17,814 nt of DNA from Pseudomonadota bacterium. GTDB taxonomy: Bacteria; Myxococcota; UBA9042; PHBI01. Position numbers and translations under genes: made by a program. The notes beneath the pieces are model-generated. The model had not been told where the DNA came from. It did not search any database and worked only from the letters and a program-made list of their open reading frames with translations. The stretch covers positions 1-17,814 of the forward strand of contig SYAK01000080.1 in NCBI GenBank assembly GCA_005788935.1, read 5' to 3'. Positions 1 through 7,974 of this stretch are shown piece after piece. Each line of letters begins with the position of its first letter. Position 1 is the stretch's first letter.

Positions 1-2
1 AG

Positions 3-113
3 CCGCACGAGCCCCTCGGGACACCGCGGACCGCGGGCGGAGTCGTGCGCCCGCTGTCGGACGCGATCGGCGTCGACGCCGCGCTCGCCCGCTTCGGAGG
101 CCCCGAAGGTTAA
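3..113 (+). CDS. 3' end of an unidentified gene (partial)
   Basis: An open frame enters from the left edge and ends at TAA 111-113, giving 36 residues that end in ALARFGGPEG. The composition (Ala, Gly, Arg, Pro, a few acidic residues) is what the real genes of this window show, and no stop interrupts it. Short inverted repeats follow the stop. It is too short to assign a family, and a chance open frame of this length is quite possible at this GC content. Confidence 0.4.
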   Translation, partial: PHEPLGTPRTAGGVVRPLSDAIGVDAALARFGGPEG

Positions 114-114
114 C

Positions 115-148
115 CTGACAAAACGTCAGAACTGGCGCGGCATGCGCC
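115..148 (+). terminator. Two small hairpins after the first stop codon
   Basis: CTGAC at 115-119 pairs with GTCAG at 125-129 around a 5-base loop. GGCGC at 134-138 pairs with GCGCC at 144-148 around another 5-base loop. They start two bases after the TAA of the upstream frame. There is no T-run, so an intrinsic terminator is only a weak possibility, and short stems like these also arise by chance. Confidence 0.2.
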
Positions 149-256
149 GAGTCGCGACGGCGGTGCAGGTGCACGCCGCCTGCCAGTTGACGGATCGCCT
201 GAAGGCGTCCGGGCCAGCCGCTGGCCCCGTGTCGGGAGGTGTGGCACGTTCGCGCC

Positions 257-1087
257 ATGATTCATCGATTCGGTCGTGTGCCCCTGGTCCTCACCGCCAT
301 GCTGGTCGCGACGCCTTCGCTCGCGAGCGGGCCGGGCCCGAAGACCGCGCCGGGAGCGGACCCGGTCTTCGTGCCGGCCGGTCCGCTCGCGCCGCGGCAT
401 GGCGTGTTCGGGTGGCTCGCGACCCACCCGGAGGCCCTCGTGCGCCTCCCGGTGACCCTCTGGCTCGGTCCCGCTGGCGGCCTGTCGGAGGCCGCCTTCG
501 GCCTGGCGCTGCAGCCCGACGCTGGCGTGACGCTCAACGACGCTGCACTCGGGATCTCGCTTGCGGACCGCGCGCGGCAGGCCTGCGGAGCGACAAGCCC
601 CTGCACCCTGTGGCTCACGGGCTCGTGGCGGGTGACGCCCCCTCCGCCGAGGCCGCTCGAGGGTCTCGTGAATCCGGGAGCCCCGGGCTGCGGGGTACGG
701 ACCATCGAGGCCAGCGCCTCCGTGAGGCCTGGCGTCCTCGACGTGGTCTCGGTCGGCCCGCGCGTGAACCCCGACGTGCCGCCGCCTCCCGGTGCTTGGT
801 TCGAGGTGGCCCGCCCAGCGTCGTGCCTCGCCATCCGGACCCTGTCGCCTGTTCACTGCGCCCGTGGTGCGACACGTTGCAGGCGCTGTGCTGCGGCCTC
901 CCGGTCTCTGGCTGTCCCGACCTTGCTCGACCTGTGCCCCGACGGGCCCGCCGCCCGCCCGACCGTCCCGACGACCCGGGACGGCCTCACGGTCCAGGCC
1001 CCGTTCGACGTCCTCCGGACGTTCGCGACGCCCGAGGAAGCCCGCGCCTTCGCGGCCGCTCACGGCATCACGGACGTCGCGCCGTGA
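257..1087 (+). CDS. Secreted hypothetical protein with signal peptide
   Basis: The frame encodes 276 residues from ATG 257. I chose this start because it gives a clean Sec signal peptide: basic MIHRFGR, a hydrophobic core, and an SLA site with likely cleavage after residue 23. An in-frame GTG at 239 would add six residues ahead of the signal; a GGAGG at 235-239 lies about 17 bases before the ATG, which is long. The mature protein has many Gly and Pro residues and several Cys residues, including a CGATSPC motif, so an oxidised extracytoplasmic protein is likely. The C-terminus contains FDVLRTFATPEEARAFAAAH, which looks like an ordered helical end. I do not recognise the family. A hairpin 35 bases downstream and a separate promoter for the next gene suggest it is not co-transcribed with the lipoprotein gene. 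Confidence 0.75.
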   Translation: MIHRFGRVPLVLTAMLVATPSLASGPGPKTAPGADPVFVPAGPLAPRHGVFGWLATHPEALVRLPVTLWLGPAGGLSEAAFGLALQPDAGVTLNDAALGISLADRARQACGATSPCTLWLTGSWRVTPPPPRPLEGLVNPGAPGCGVRTIEASASVRPGVLDVVSVGPRVNPDVPPPPGAWFEVARPASCLAIRTLSPVHCARGATRCRRCAAASRSLAVPTLLDLCPDGPAARPTVPTTRDGLTVQAPFDVLRTFATPEEARAFAAAHGITDVAP

Positions 1088-1121
1088 GGCCTCTCCCGAG
1101 CCGGTCTCGGCCCGCCGGTGC

Positions 1122-1148
1122 TCGTGGGGCGTGGGCCCCGCCCCGCGA
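1122..1148 (+). terminator. GC-rich hairpin, terminator candidate
   Basis: Bases 1122-1131 pair with 1139-1148 in a 10-bp stem with a single G-U pair and a 7-base loop. The stem lies 34 bases after the stop codon at 1087 and is followed within a few bases by a short TTT (1154-1156). Position and strength fit an intrinsic terminator of the upstream gene, but the T-run is short and overlaps the -35 box of the next promoter. Confidence 0.4.
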
Positions 1149-1154
1149 CGACGT

Positions 1155-1183
1155 TTGAAATCGGCCGCTGGCGTGGTTACACT
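1155..1183 (+). promoter_or_regulatory. Sigma70-like promoter for the IPT lipoprotein gene
   Basis: TTGAAA at 1155-1160 (5 of 6 matches to TTGACA) and TACACT at 1178-1183 (4 of 6 matches to TATAAT) are separated by exactly 17 bases. They lie 55 bases before the GTG start at 1239, which would give a leader of roughly 50 bases. The AT-rich boxes stand out against the very GC-rich surroundings. No operator-like repeat was seen beside them. Confidence 0.55.
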
Positions 1184-1228
1184 CCCACGTCTTGCCGGGC
1201 AGGCGCCGGGCACGGACGGGACGGCTGC

Positions 1229-1241
1229 GGAGGTCACGGTG
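1229..1241 (+). promoter_or_regulatory. Ribosome binding site fixing a GTG start
   Basis: GGAGG at 1229-1233 lies five bases before GTG 1239-1241. The frame is open far upstream (to about 792), so this site and the lipoprotein signal that begins at the GTG are what decide the start. Confidence 0.65.
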
Positions 1242-4200
1242 CGCACGATCCTTTCAATTGCAAAGATCGCGGTGCTCGCGCTGACGGTCGGGGCATGCCC
1301 CGACATCCCGGATGGTGGGCGGACCTTCGACCCGACCGCTCCGGACACGTCAGGGGCCGAGGTCTTCGTCCCGCTCGCCCTTGTCCGGGTCGACGCGAGC
1401 GTCGGGGCGCCAGCGGGCGGCGAGCGGGTCACCCTGCGCGGAGCTGGTCTGGCCGCGGGTGCGCGGGTGCGCTTCGGCGACCGTGCGGCGACCGACCCGA
1501 TCCTTCTCGACAGCGGGCGCCTCAACGTCACGACGCCCCCGCAGGCGGCTGGCCTCGTCGATGTCCACGTCGAGCTGTCCGACGGCCAGACGGCCACGCT
1601 GCCTGGCGGCTTTCTGTACACGCGCGGCCTGCGCCTCGACGGCCTCGAGCCCGACGCCGGCCCGGTCACGGGCGGGACGCAGGTCACGGTCCGCGGCGCC
1701 GCCTTCCGGGACGGGGTGCTCGTGCTGATCGGCGGGCGTCCGCTCGTCGAGGCCCGCCGGGTCGATGACACGACGATCACCGGGAAGACGCCGGCCGTCC
1801 CCGCGTCGCAGGCGGGCCTCGCGCAGGTCAGCGTGTGGGACGGCCTCGAGCGGGCGGCGATCGACGGGGGCTTCACGTGGCTCCCGCAGGTGCGTCCCGT
1901 CGCGTTGACGCCGGTCGCGGGGCCGGCCACGGGCGGCGCACGCGCGACGGTCTCGGGTGCGGGTCTCGACGCAGGGTGTGCCGTCCGCTTCGGCGACACG
2001 CCCGCCGAGACCGTGGATGCGGACGCGGTGGCCAGCCCAGCGACCCTCGAGGTCCGGTCGCCGCCCGGGGAGCCGGGCGAGGTCGTCGACGTCACGGTGG
2101 CCTGCAACGGTTCGGTCGGGACGCTGCGCCAGGCCTGGCGCTTCCTCGCCCCGTCGACGGAGCTCGCGGTCGCCCACCTCGTCCCGTCGGCGGGCCCGGT
2201 CGAGGGCGGCGTCGCGATTACCCTCGCGGTCACCGGACTGTCGCCCGGCGACCCCGTCGAGGTGCGCTTCGGAGATCTCGCGGCGCGTCTTCTCGACGTG
2301 GGCCACAGCGCAGGCGTCGTGCGCGTCGAGGCGCCGGCTGCGACTGGCCCTGGCGAGGTCGCGGTGCGCGTCGTGCAGGGGGGACGCAGCGGGGGTGGCG
2401 GTCGCTTCACCTACGCCGACCCGCCGCTCGTCGCATCCTTTGCCCCAGCCGAGGGAGGGACCGAGGGCGGTGACCGCGTGACCATTCGGGGCACTGGCCT
2501 CGGAGCGGTCGCGTCCGTCCTGTTCGCCGGCGTCCCGGCGACAGGGCTCGCACGCGACGGCAACACGCTGACCCTCAGGACGCCGCCTGGGGCCTCTGGC
2601 AAGACCGACGTGACCCTCGCGCTCGCCGATGGCGAGGCGCTGACGCTGCCGGACGCCTTCGAGTATCAGGCGGGCCGCTCCCGAACGCTCGGGTTTTCGC
2701 CAGCGCGCGGGGCGCAGGCGGGCGGACGTGTCATCCGGGTCCACGGCCGCGGCTTCCGCGCGTCGGCCCCCGAGGTGCGCTTCGACGGCCTGCCCGCGAC
2801 CGAGGTGCTCGTCCTCGACGACAGCCTCGCGGTCGTCCGCCTGCCGCGCGGGGCGCCCGGGCGGGTCACCGTCGGCGCTGGCTCGGGCGCACGGTTTGCG
2901 ATGGGGTTCGACTACTTCGACCCGACCCGCCCGGCCGGAGGCGTTGGCGCTGGGCGCATCGACGAGGCGCTGAACGTGACCGTCCTCGACCGCATCACCG
3001 GCAAGCCCGTGCCGAACGCGTTCGTCATCCTGTGGGACGACCTCCTGACCCCGCACCAGGGTCTGACCGACGCCCGCGGCCAGGTGACGTTCTCGGCCAT
3101 CGGCTTCGGACCGCCACAGATGGTGACAGCCGCGCACGAGACCTACACGACGGGCAGCGTGGTGGCGTTCGACGGGCGCGACGCGACGCTCATCCTCTTC
3201 CCGCTCATTCCGTCCGAGCCCGGCGAGGGCGAGCCGCCCGAGCCGCCTCCCGGGCGCGCCGATACCATCATCAGCGGGCGCGTGACCGGGCTCGACAAGT
3301 ACGTCGTGACGCCGCCTGGCAGCTGTGAGGCCCGCCTCGGAAGCGCGCCTGCTCCGCTCTGTCAGCCGTGCGGGAACGACAGCGACTGCGGCGGCGGCGA
3401 CGCGCGCTGCACCATCGTCGGCGACGAGGGGCCGCGCTGCACGACCGCCTGCCAGACCGACGCCGACTGCCCGGACGCCTTCCGCTGCGCTGGCGTCTCG
3501 AGCTTCGGGGCGCCCGCGGTCCAGTGCATCCCCGATCCGGGCGAGCGCGTGGCCCGCTGCGAGCTGACGATGGCCGACGTCTTCACGCCCGGGCCTGCCC
3601 CGCGCGCGATCGTCGACGCGTCGCTCGGCTACCGCATCCAGGCGCCTCCGGGCGAGTACGCGGTCGTCTGCACGGGCGGCGTCTTCGACAGCGCGTCCGG
3701 CCTCTTCACGCCGCTCATCATGGGCGCCCGCCGGAACGTCTTCGGCATGCCGGGCGCCGAGGTCACCGGCCAGGACGTGACGCTCGACATCCCGCTGACG
3801 CGCGATCTTCGCGTGCGGCTCGACGGGGCCCCGACCGGTGACCCGCTGGCCGCGCTGCATGAGGCGGATCTGCATCTGGATTTTGGTGCCGAAGGGGTCC
3901 ACCGCTTCGGCCAGCGCGCGTCGGGCATCGACGTCAATCTGTTTCAACTCGACCATGTGCCGTCGGCCTTCGAGGACAGCCTGCTCGGCGCGACCTTCGC
4001 GGTCTATGCCCGCGCCATTGCGGACGTCCCGGCGGAGGCACAGACCGGGCAGGGGTCCTTCGTCCTCCAGGACAAGGTCGGCCAGGTCTTCTCCGAGGCC
4101 CTCTTCGAGCTCGCCGTGGCGGGGCCGGTCACGCAACCCGGGGCCGAGACGCCGGTCGATCTGGCCCTCGTGAGACGGGTGGGGCCGGGCGTCCCGCTCG

Positions 4201-5369
4201 CGGGTCTCTTCACGAGCCCGGGAGCGCCGGGGTGGGCGTGGGCGGCAGGCGAGGGCGGCCTCGTCATGGCCTTCGACGGGACGGTCTGGGGGCGGCAGCA
4301 GGTGCCGGGCCCCGACGCCATCACGGCCATCGCGGCGCGCTCGCAGGTGGACGCCTGGGCCGTCGGGGAGGCGGGTACGCTGGCACGCTGGGATGGTCTG
4401 CGCTGGACGCGGCCGACGCTTCCCGAGGCGTTGGCGCGGGCCGATCTCGACTGGGCCGGGGCGATCGTCGAGGGGCCGGAGACGCTGCTTCTGTGGGGCA
4501 ACCGCGGGCTCTGGCGGCTCGACACCGCGGCGGTGACGGCGACGCAGTTGACGACCGTGGCGCCCCAGGGGGCCATCCGGGGCGCGGCGCGCGACGCCTC
4601 GGGGCGGACCTGGTTTGTCGGGACGGGGGGCCTCATCCGGGCGCTCGCGGCGGACGGACGGGTCACGACGCACGACATCCCGGGAGCGGACCTGAACGCG
4701 GTGACGGCACTTGGCACGGATCTTGCGTGGATCGCCGGCGACGCCGGGCGGGTGTTGCGCTGGGACGGGCGGACCTGGTTCGAGCTGTTGCCGCTCGGCC
4801 TGCGCGCGCTCCACGCCATCGCGTTCGCCGACGCGGACACCGGCGTGGTGGCGGGTGACGCTGGCTGGCTGTGGCGTTGGGACGGCCTCCGCTGGCGGGT
4901 CGGGCAGCAGGTCGAGCACCAGGACCTGCGCGGCCTCGCCTTCACCGCGGACGCGACCGGGCCTCGCCTCTTCGCGGGCGGTCTGCCGACGCTCGTGGTC
5001 GGGCCGTTCATGCAGCTCGCCTACCCGCTGAACCCGCGCCCGGACGGACAGCTGACGAGCCTCGCGCTGCGGTGGCAGGCGGCCCGTGGCGAGGCGCCGA
5101 GCTTTCAGTGGCTGACGCTGAACCACCCGGCACCCTTCACGTTCTGGGACATCATGGTCGCGGGAGGCCGCTCGGACGCCCCGCTGCCCGATCTCGGAGC
5201 GGCCTGGGGGCTCTCGCCTCTGTGGCCTGGGGGCGAGCACTTCGCGCAGATGGTACGGGTCTTCAGGCCGGGCTTCGACATGGGCGCGTGGGACGAGTCG
5301 CTCTTCACGCCGCGCGTCTGGCGCGCCTGGTCCGTCACGACCTGGCCCCTCGTCGTCCCCGAGCCGTGA
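1239..5369 (+). CDS. Large surface lipoprotein with six IPT/TIG domains and a propeller-like region
   Basis: The protein has 1376 residues from GTG 1239. It opens with a lipoprotein signal (two basic residues in the first nine, hydrophobic core, VGAC lipobox with Cys20), so it should be lipid-anchored and exported, probably to the outer membrane. Residues about 45-563 hold six successive IPT/TIG (Ig-like) domains, each opening with a P-x-x-G-P-x-x-GG type turn and a V-T-x-x-G-x-G/A segment. Residues about 568-660 resemble a carboxypeptidase-regulatory-like beta domain. Residues about 690-775 are Cys-rich, with CGNDSDC- and CQTDADC-type spacing. A beta-rich stretch follows. Residues about 988-1257 carry repeated WAxGExGxxxRWDG-like units, as in Kelch or Ycf48-like propellers. 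The last 115 residues are unassigned. IPT, TIG and propeller folds usually serve adhesion or binding, so that role is an inference; no catalytic motif was seen. The next gene starts 10 bases later, so an operon is likely. Confidence 0.9.
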   Translation: MRTILSIAKIAVLALTVGACPDIPDGGRTFDPTAPDTSGAEVFVPLALVRVDASVGAPAGGERVTLRGAGLAAGARVRFGDRAATDPILLDSGRLNVTTPPQAAGLVDVHVELSDGQTATLPGGFLYTRGLRLDGLEPDAGPVTGGTQVTVRGAAFRDGVLVLIGGRPLVEARRVDDTTITGKTPAVPASQAGLAQVSVWDGLERAAIDGGFTWLPQVRPVALTPVAGPATGGARATVSGAGLDAGCAVRFGDTPAETVDADAVASPATLEVRSPPGEPGEVVDVTVACNGSVGTLRQAWRFLAPSTELAVAHLVPSAGPVEGGVAITLAVTGLSPGDPVEVRFGDLAARLLDVGHSAGVVRVEAPAATGPGEVAVRVVQGGRSGGGGRFTYADPPLVASFAPAEGGTEGGDRVTIRGTGLGAVASVLFAGVPATGLARDGNTLTLRTPPGASGKTDVTLALADGEALTLPDAFEYQAGRSRTLGFSPARGAQAGGRVIRVHGRGFRASAPEVRFDGLPATEVLVLDDSLAVVRLPRGAPGRVTVGAGSGARFAMGFDYFDPTRPAGGVGAGRIDEALNVTVLDRITGKPVPNAFVILWDDLLTPHQGLTDARGQVTFSAIGFGPPQMVTAAHETYTTGSVVAFDGRDATLILFPLIPSEPGEGEPPEPPPGRADTIISGRVTGLDKYVVTPPGSCEARLGSAPAPLCQPCGNDSDCGGGDARCTIVGDEGPRCTTACQTDADCPDAFRCAGVSSFGAPAVQCIPDPGERVARCELTMADVFTPGPAPRAIVDASLGYRIQAPPGEYAVVCTGGVFDSASGLFTPLIMGARRNVFGMPGAEVTGQDVTLDIPLTRDLRVRLDGAPTGDPLAALHEADLHLDFGAEGVHRFGQRASGIDVNLFQLDHVPSAFEDSLLGATFAVYARAIADVPAEAQTGQGSFVLQDKVGQVFSEALFELAVAGPVTQPGAETPVDLALVRRVGPGVPLAGLFTSPGAPGWAWAAGEGGLVMAFDGTVWGRQQVPGPDAITAIAARSQVDAWAVGEAGTLARWDGLRWTRPTLPEALARADLDWAGAIVEGPETLLLWGNRGLWRLDTAAVTATQLTTVAPQGAIRGAARDASGRTWFVGTGGLIRALAADGRVTTHDIPGADLNAVTALGTDLAWIAGDAGRVLRWDGRTWFELLPLGLRALHAIAFADADTGVVAGDAGWLWRWDGLRWRVGQQVEHQDLRGLAFTADATGPRLFAGGLPTLVVGPFMQLAYPLNPRPDGQLTSLALRWQAARGEAPSFQWLTLNHPAPFTFWDIMVAGGRSDAPLPDLGAAWGLSPLWPGGEHFAQMVRVFRPGFDMGAWDESLFTPRVWRAWSVTTWPLVVPEP

Positions 5370-5379
5370 GGACGCGGCG

Positions 5380-7716
5380 ATGACGACGGGAGGACCTGCG
5401 CCGATACGCCTGAGGGCGGCCACGATGGCGGACGCGCGCCCGCTCGGGCGGGTGATTCGCTCGGCGCTCGAAGACGCGCCGAGCTCGCCGTTCGAGGCGG
5501 ATGAGCTCGAGTCGGACCCGGCGCTGCTCGGCGAGGATCTGGTCCTTGGGGCCCTCGACGGGTCCGAGCTGCTCTTCTGTGTCGAGGGGCCGCGCGCCGA
5601 GCTCGCGGGCTGCCTCCGGGTCGTGCCGCGGGAGTTTCTGAGGGCGGGCCACATCGGGGTCGTTCAGCTGCTGCTGCGACCGGCCTCGCGCCGGCGCGGT
5701 CTCGGGCGTGCGGCGCTGGCGGCCCTCATGGGGCACCGGGCGGTGACGTCCTGCGTCGCGCGCCTCGAGGTGCAGGTGTCGCGCTTCGACGTCGCGCACA
5801 TGGCGCTGATGGCCGCGCTCGGGCCAGAGGCTGGCTGGCGCATCGAGCGGGTCGAGCATGCGGGGGTGCGGCGTGACGGCGCCTTTTGCGACATTCTGAC
5901 GTGGGTCGCCGATGTACCGCGCGCGTCCGAGACCGGGCCGACACGTGGCGCGGACCTCGAGGCGCGTCGCGACGCATCGACAGGGCGTGCAGCGGGCTGG
6001 CGCGGTGCGGTCGGTGGTTTCCTCGGGATCACGGCGGCCGCGGCGGCAACGTGGGGGGCCTCGGGGTGTGCGGCGGGGCTCAACGCGGGCGCTTCGAGCC
6101 CATCGCAAGCCGTCGAGGTCCTTGGCGGCCCCCGCTTCTGGACCGGTGACTCCGAGGCCCCCTGGGCGGACTGGATAGCCGTCGACGCCGCGGGACGCGT
6201 GGCGGACTTCGGCCTCGGGCCGCGCCCCCTGACGCGCCGCCTGCGAGGCGACCTCGCGGTCCCGGGGCTCGCGGACCATCACGCCCACCTCGGGCTGCTC
6301 GGGCGGGCTGTCGAGACCGTGGCGCTCGGCGGGCTTGGCGACGTCGGCGCCATTCAGGTCGCGGTCCGCCGCCACGCGGAGGCGGAATCCGAGGCGGGGC
6401 TCGTCGCAGGCTTCGGCTGGGACCTCGAGACAGCGCTCGCGCCCGGCTTTCGGGCGGCCGAGGCGCTCGGCGGTCTCGACCCCCGCGGGAGGCCCATCGC
6501 GCTGACGCGGGCCGACGGGCACGCGGTGTGGCTTGACGCGGTGGGTCTCGCGCAGCTCGCGGCGCGCAGCCTCCTGTCCGATGCGGGTGGGCAGCGCGTG
6601 CTGCGGGACGCGGACGGGGCGCCGACCGGGCTCATCCTCGACCCGACGCTCGCGACGTGGGAGGCGCTGCGCGACGAGGGTGACGGGCGGGCGGCGCGCC
6701 GCATCGCGCGGGGGCTCGGCCGGCTCATGGCGGAAGGCGTCGTCGAGGTCCACGCGATGGCGACCCCGGTCGGGGACCTGCCGGCGATCGTGGCGGCGCG
6801 GGAGACCCTCGGGGAGGCCGCGCCTGGCGTCGTCGCGTGGCTCGAGGACACACCGGAGGCCCGGGCGTGGCTCGCCGCGAGGCCGGGCGGTCTGGCGGTC
6901 GTCGGGCCAGGTGTCGTGGTCCGCGGTCTCAAGCTCTTCGCCGATGGCGCGCTCGGCAGCCGCGGCGCCGCCCTGCGCGAGGCGTATTGTGATGCGCATG
7001 AGGCGTACGGTCATCACATGCCGCGCGAGGCGCTCGCGCGTTCGGCCCGGGAGGCCATCGCTGCAGGCTTCGATGTGGCCATCCACGCCATCGGTGACCG
7101 CGCCGTCGAGGTCGCCCTCGACGCCCTCGAGACGGCCTCCGACGTCTCCCTCCCCAGCAGGGCCTACCGCCACCGCATCGAGCACGCCCAGCTGACGACA
7201 CCCGCCGACCGCGCGCGGATGGCCCGCATGGGCGTCATCGCGTCGATGCAGCCGATCCACGCCTGCTCGGACGCGCCCTGGGCCCCCGCCCGCCTCGGGC
7301 CCGACCGCCTCGCAGGGGCCTACGCCGCGGCCGCGATGCGCGAGGCTGGCGTGGCGCTCGTGTTCGGCTCGGACGCGCCGCTCGACGCCCCAGGCCTCCT
7401 CGCGGGGCTGCGCGCCGCCGTGACCCGACGCTGCGATCCGCAGACAGCCCCCCCTCCCGACTGGTTGACGGAGCAGGCCATTCCGCTCGAGGCCGCGCTC
7501 CAGGCCTATGGCGCCACCGAGCACGCATCTCCCGCAGGCCGCATCGCTGTCGGCGCGCCGCTGACGTTGTCCCTCTTCGCCGTGCCGCCCGACGCAGGCC
7601 CCATGTCCCTCGCGTGCCTGCTGCACGAGGGCACGCGCGTCGTCGGCACCTGCCGCACAGGACACGCTCACGTTCTCGGTTGGGGGGCGCTTTGGGGGTC
7701 GTGTCCGAATGTGTGA
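5380..7716 (+). CDS. GNAT acetyltransferase-amidohydrolase (YtcJ-type) fusion protein
   Basis: The protein has 778 residues; ATG 5380 follows a TGAGGA element that overlaps the stop of the lipoprotein gene. Residues about 8-185 are a GNAT N-acetyltransferase domain, with the acetyl-CoA-binding RRRGLGRAAL motif near residues 103-112. Residues about 240-770 are an amidohydrolase of the YtcJ/amidohydrolase_3 type: metal-binding H301-A-H303, K518 in KLFADGALGSRGAAL, H569 in HAIGDRA, H602 in RIEHAQ, and D665 in GSDAPLDAP. All expected metal and catalytic positions appear to be present, so hydrolysis of an amide, imide or ester-like substrate is likely; the substrate is unknown. Between the domains, residues 214-230 read like a Tat or lipoprotein signal (FLGIT, an alanine run, then ASGC) but without the twin arginines. 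No in-frame ATG or GTG lies just before it. The amidohydrolase may descend from an exported protein that was fused to the acetyltransferase. A sequencing or frame error at the join is the alternative. Confidence 0.85.
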   Translation: MTTGGPAPIRLRAATMADARPLGRVIRSALEDAPSSPFEADELESDPALLGEDLVLGALDGSELLFCVEGPRAELAGCLRVVPREFLRAGHIGVVQLLLRPASRRRGLGRAALAALMGHRAVTSCVARLEVQVSRFDVAHMALMAALGPEAGWRIERVEHAGVRRDGAFCDILTWVADVPRASETGPTRGADLEARRDASTGRAAGWRGAVGGFLGITAAAAATWGASGCAAGLNAGASSPSQAVEVLGGPRFWTGDSEAPWADWIAVDAAGRVADFGLGPRPLTRRLRGDLAVPGLADHHAHLGLLGRAVETVALGGLGDVGAIQVAVRRHAEAESEAGLVAGFGWDLETALAPGFRAAEALGGLDPRGRPIALTRADGHAVWLDAVGLAQLAARSLLSDAGGQRVLRDADGAPTGLILDPTLATWEALRDEGDGRAARRIARGLGRLMAEGVVEVHAMATPVGDLPAIVAARETLGEAAPGVVAWLEDTPEARAWLAARPGGLAVVGPGVVVRGLKLFADGALGSRGAALREAYCDAHEAYGHHMPREALARSAREAIAAGFDVAIHAIGDRAVEVALDALETASDVSLPSRAYRHRIEHAQLTTPADRARMARMGVIASMQPIHACSDAPWAPARLGPDRLAGAYAAAAMREAGVALVFGSDAPLDAPGLLAGLRAAVTRRCDPQTAPPPDWLTEQAIPLEAALQAYGATEHASPAGRIAVGAPLTLSLFAVPPDAGPMSLACLLHEGTRVVGTCRTGHAHVLGWGALWGSCPNV

Positions 7717-7907
7717 ACTTGCCACGAGGCACGCCGCGCCCGCCTGCCCGTCGGCGTATCGGCAGCGGCCCGCGCGGGGAGCCCGGCCTCACGCGCCTTG
7801 CGCGACCCTGTCAGGCCCAGACGTCCGCGAGAGCCTCCGCAATCCCCGCCGCTCGGCAGGGAGCGCTGCCAGGCGTGTGCGCAACATTCTGTCACATGCG
7901 CGTGGTG

Positions 7908-7936
7908 TTGACGTCCGTACGCTCCAGCCGCAGGAT
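7908..7936 (+). promoter_or_regulatory. Possible sigma70-like promoter for the DUF4157 gene
   Basis: TTGACG at 7908-7913 (5 of 6) and CAGGAT at 7931-7936 (3 of 6, keeping the second A and last T) are 17 bases apart. They end 38 bases before the ATG at 7975. The 258-base gap before the gene is otherwise without a convincing gene, and a separate promoter is expected because this gap follows a long operon. The -10 box is weak. Confidence 0.35.
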
Positions 7937-7974
7937 GCCGAAGTGACAGCGTAATCCACCCTCTGGAGCTCGAC

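Noticed and set aside
792..1238. A start for the lipoprotein gene as early as 792
   Set aside because: The extra 149 residues overlap the upstream gene and would bury the lipoprotein signal. GTG 1239 has a good ribosome site and begins the signal directly.
110..2410. A long open frame on the minus strand opposite the first two genes
   Set aside because: It is rich in Arg, Pro, Ser and Thr with no motif, lies opposite genes with signal peptides and clear domains, and is the usual shadow frame of high-GC coding DNA.
1350..5654. A minus-strand open frame of more than 1400 residues opposite the IPT lipoprotein
   Set aside because: It is a compositional shadow, dominated by Arg, Glu, Asp, Gly and Ala without any recognisable domain, and mirrors the codon structure of the plus-strand gene.
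5335..7725. A minus-strand open frame of about 800 residues opposite the fusion enzyme
   Set aside because: The plus strand here carries complete GNAT and amidohydrolase motifs; the minus frame has none.
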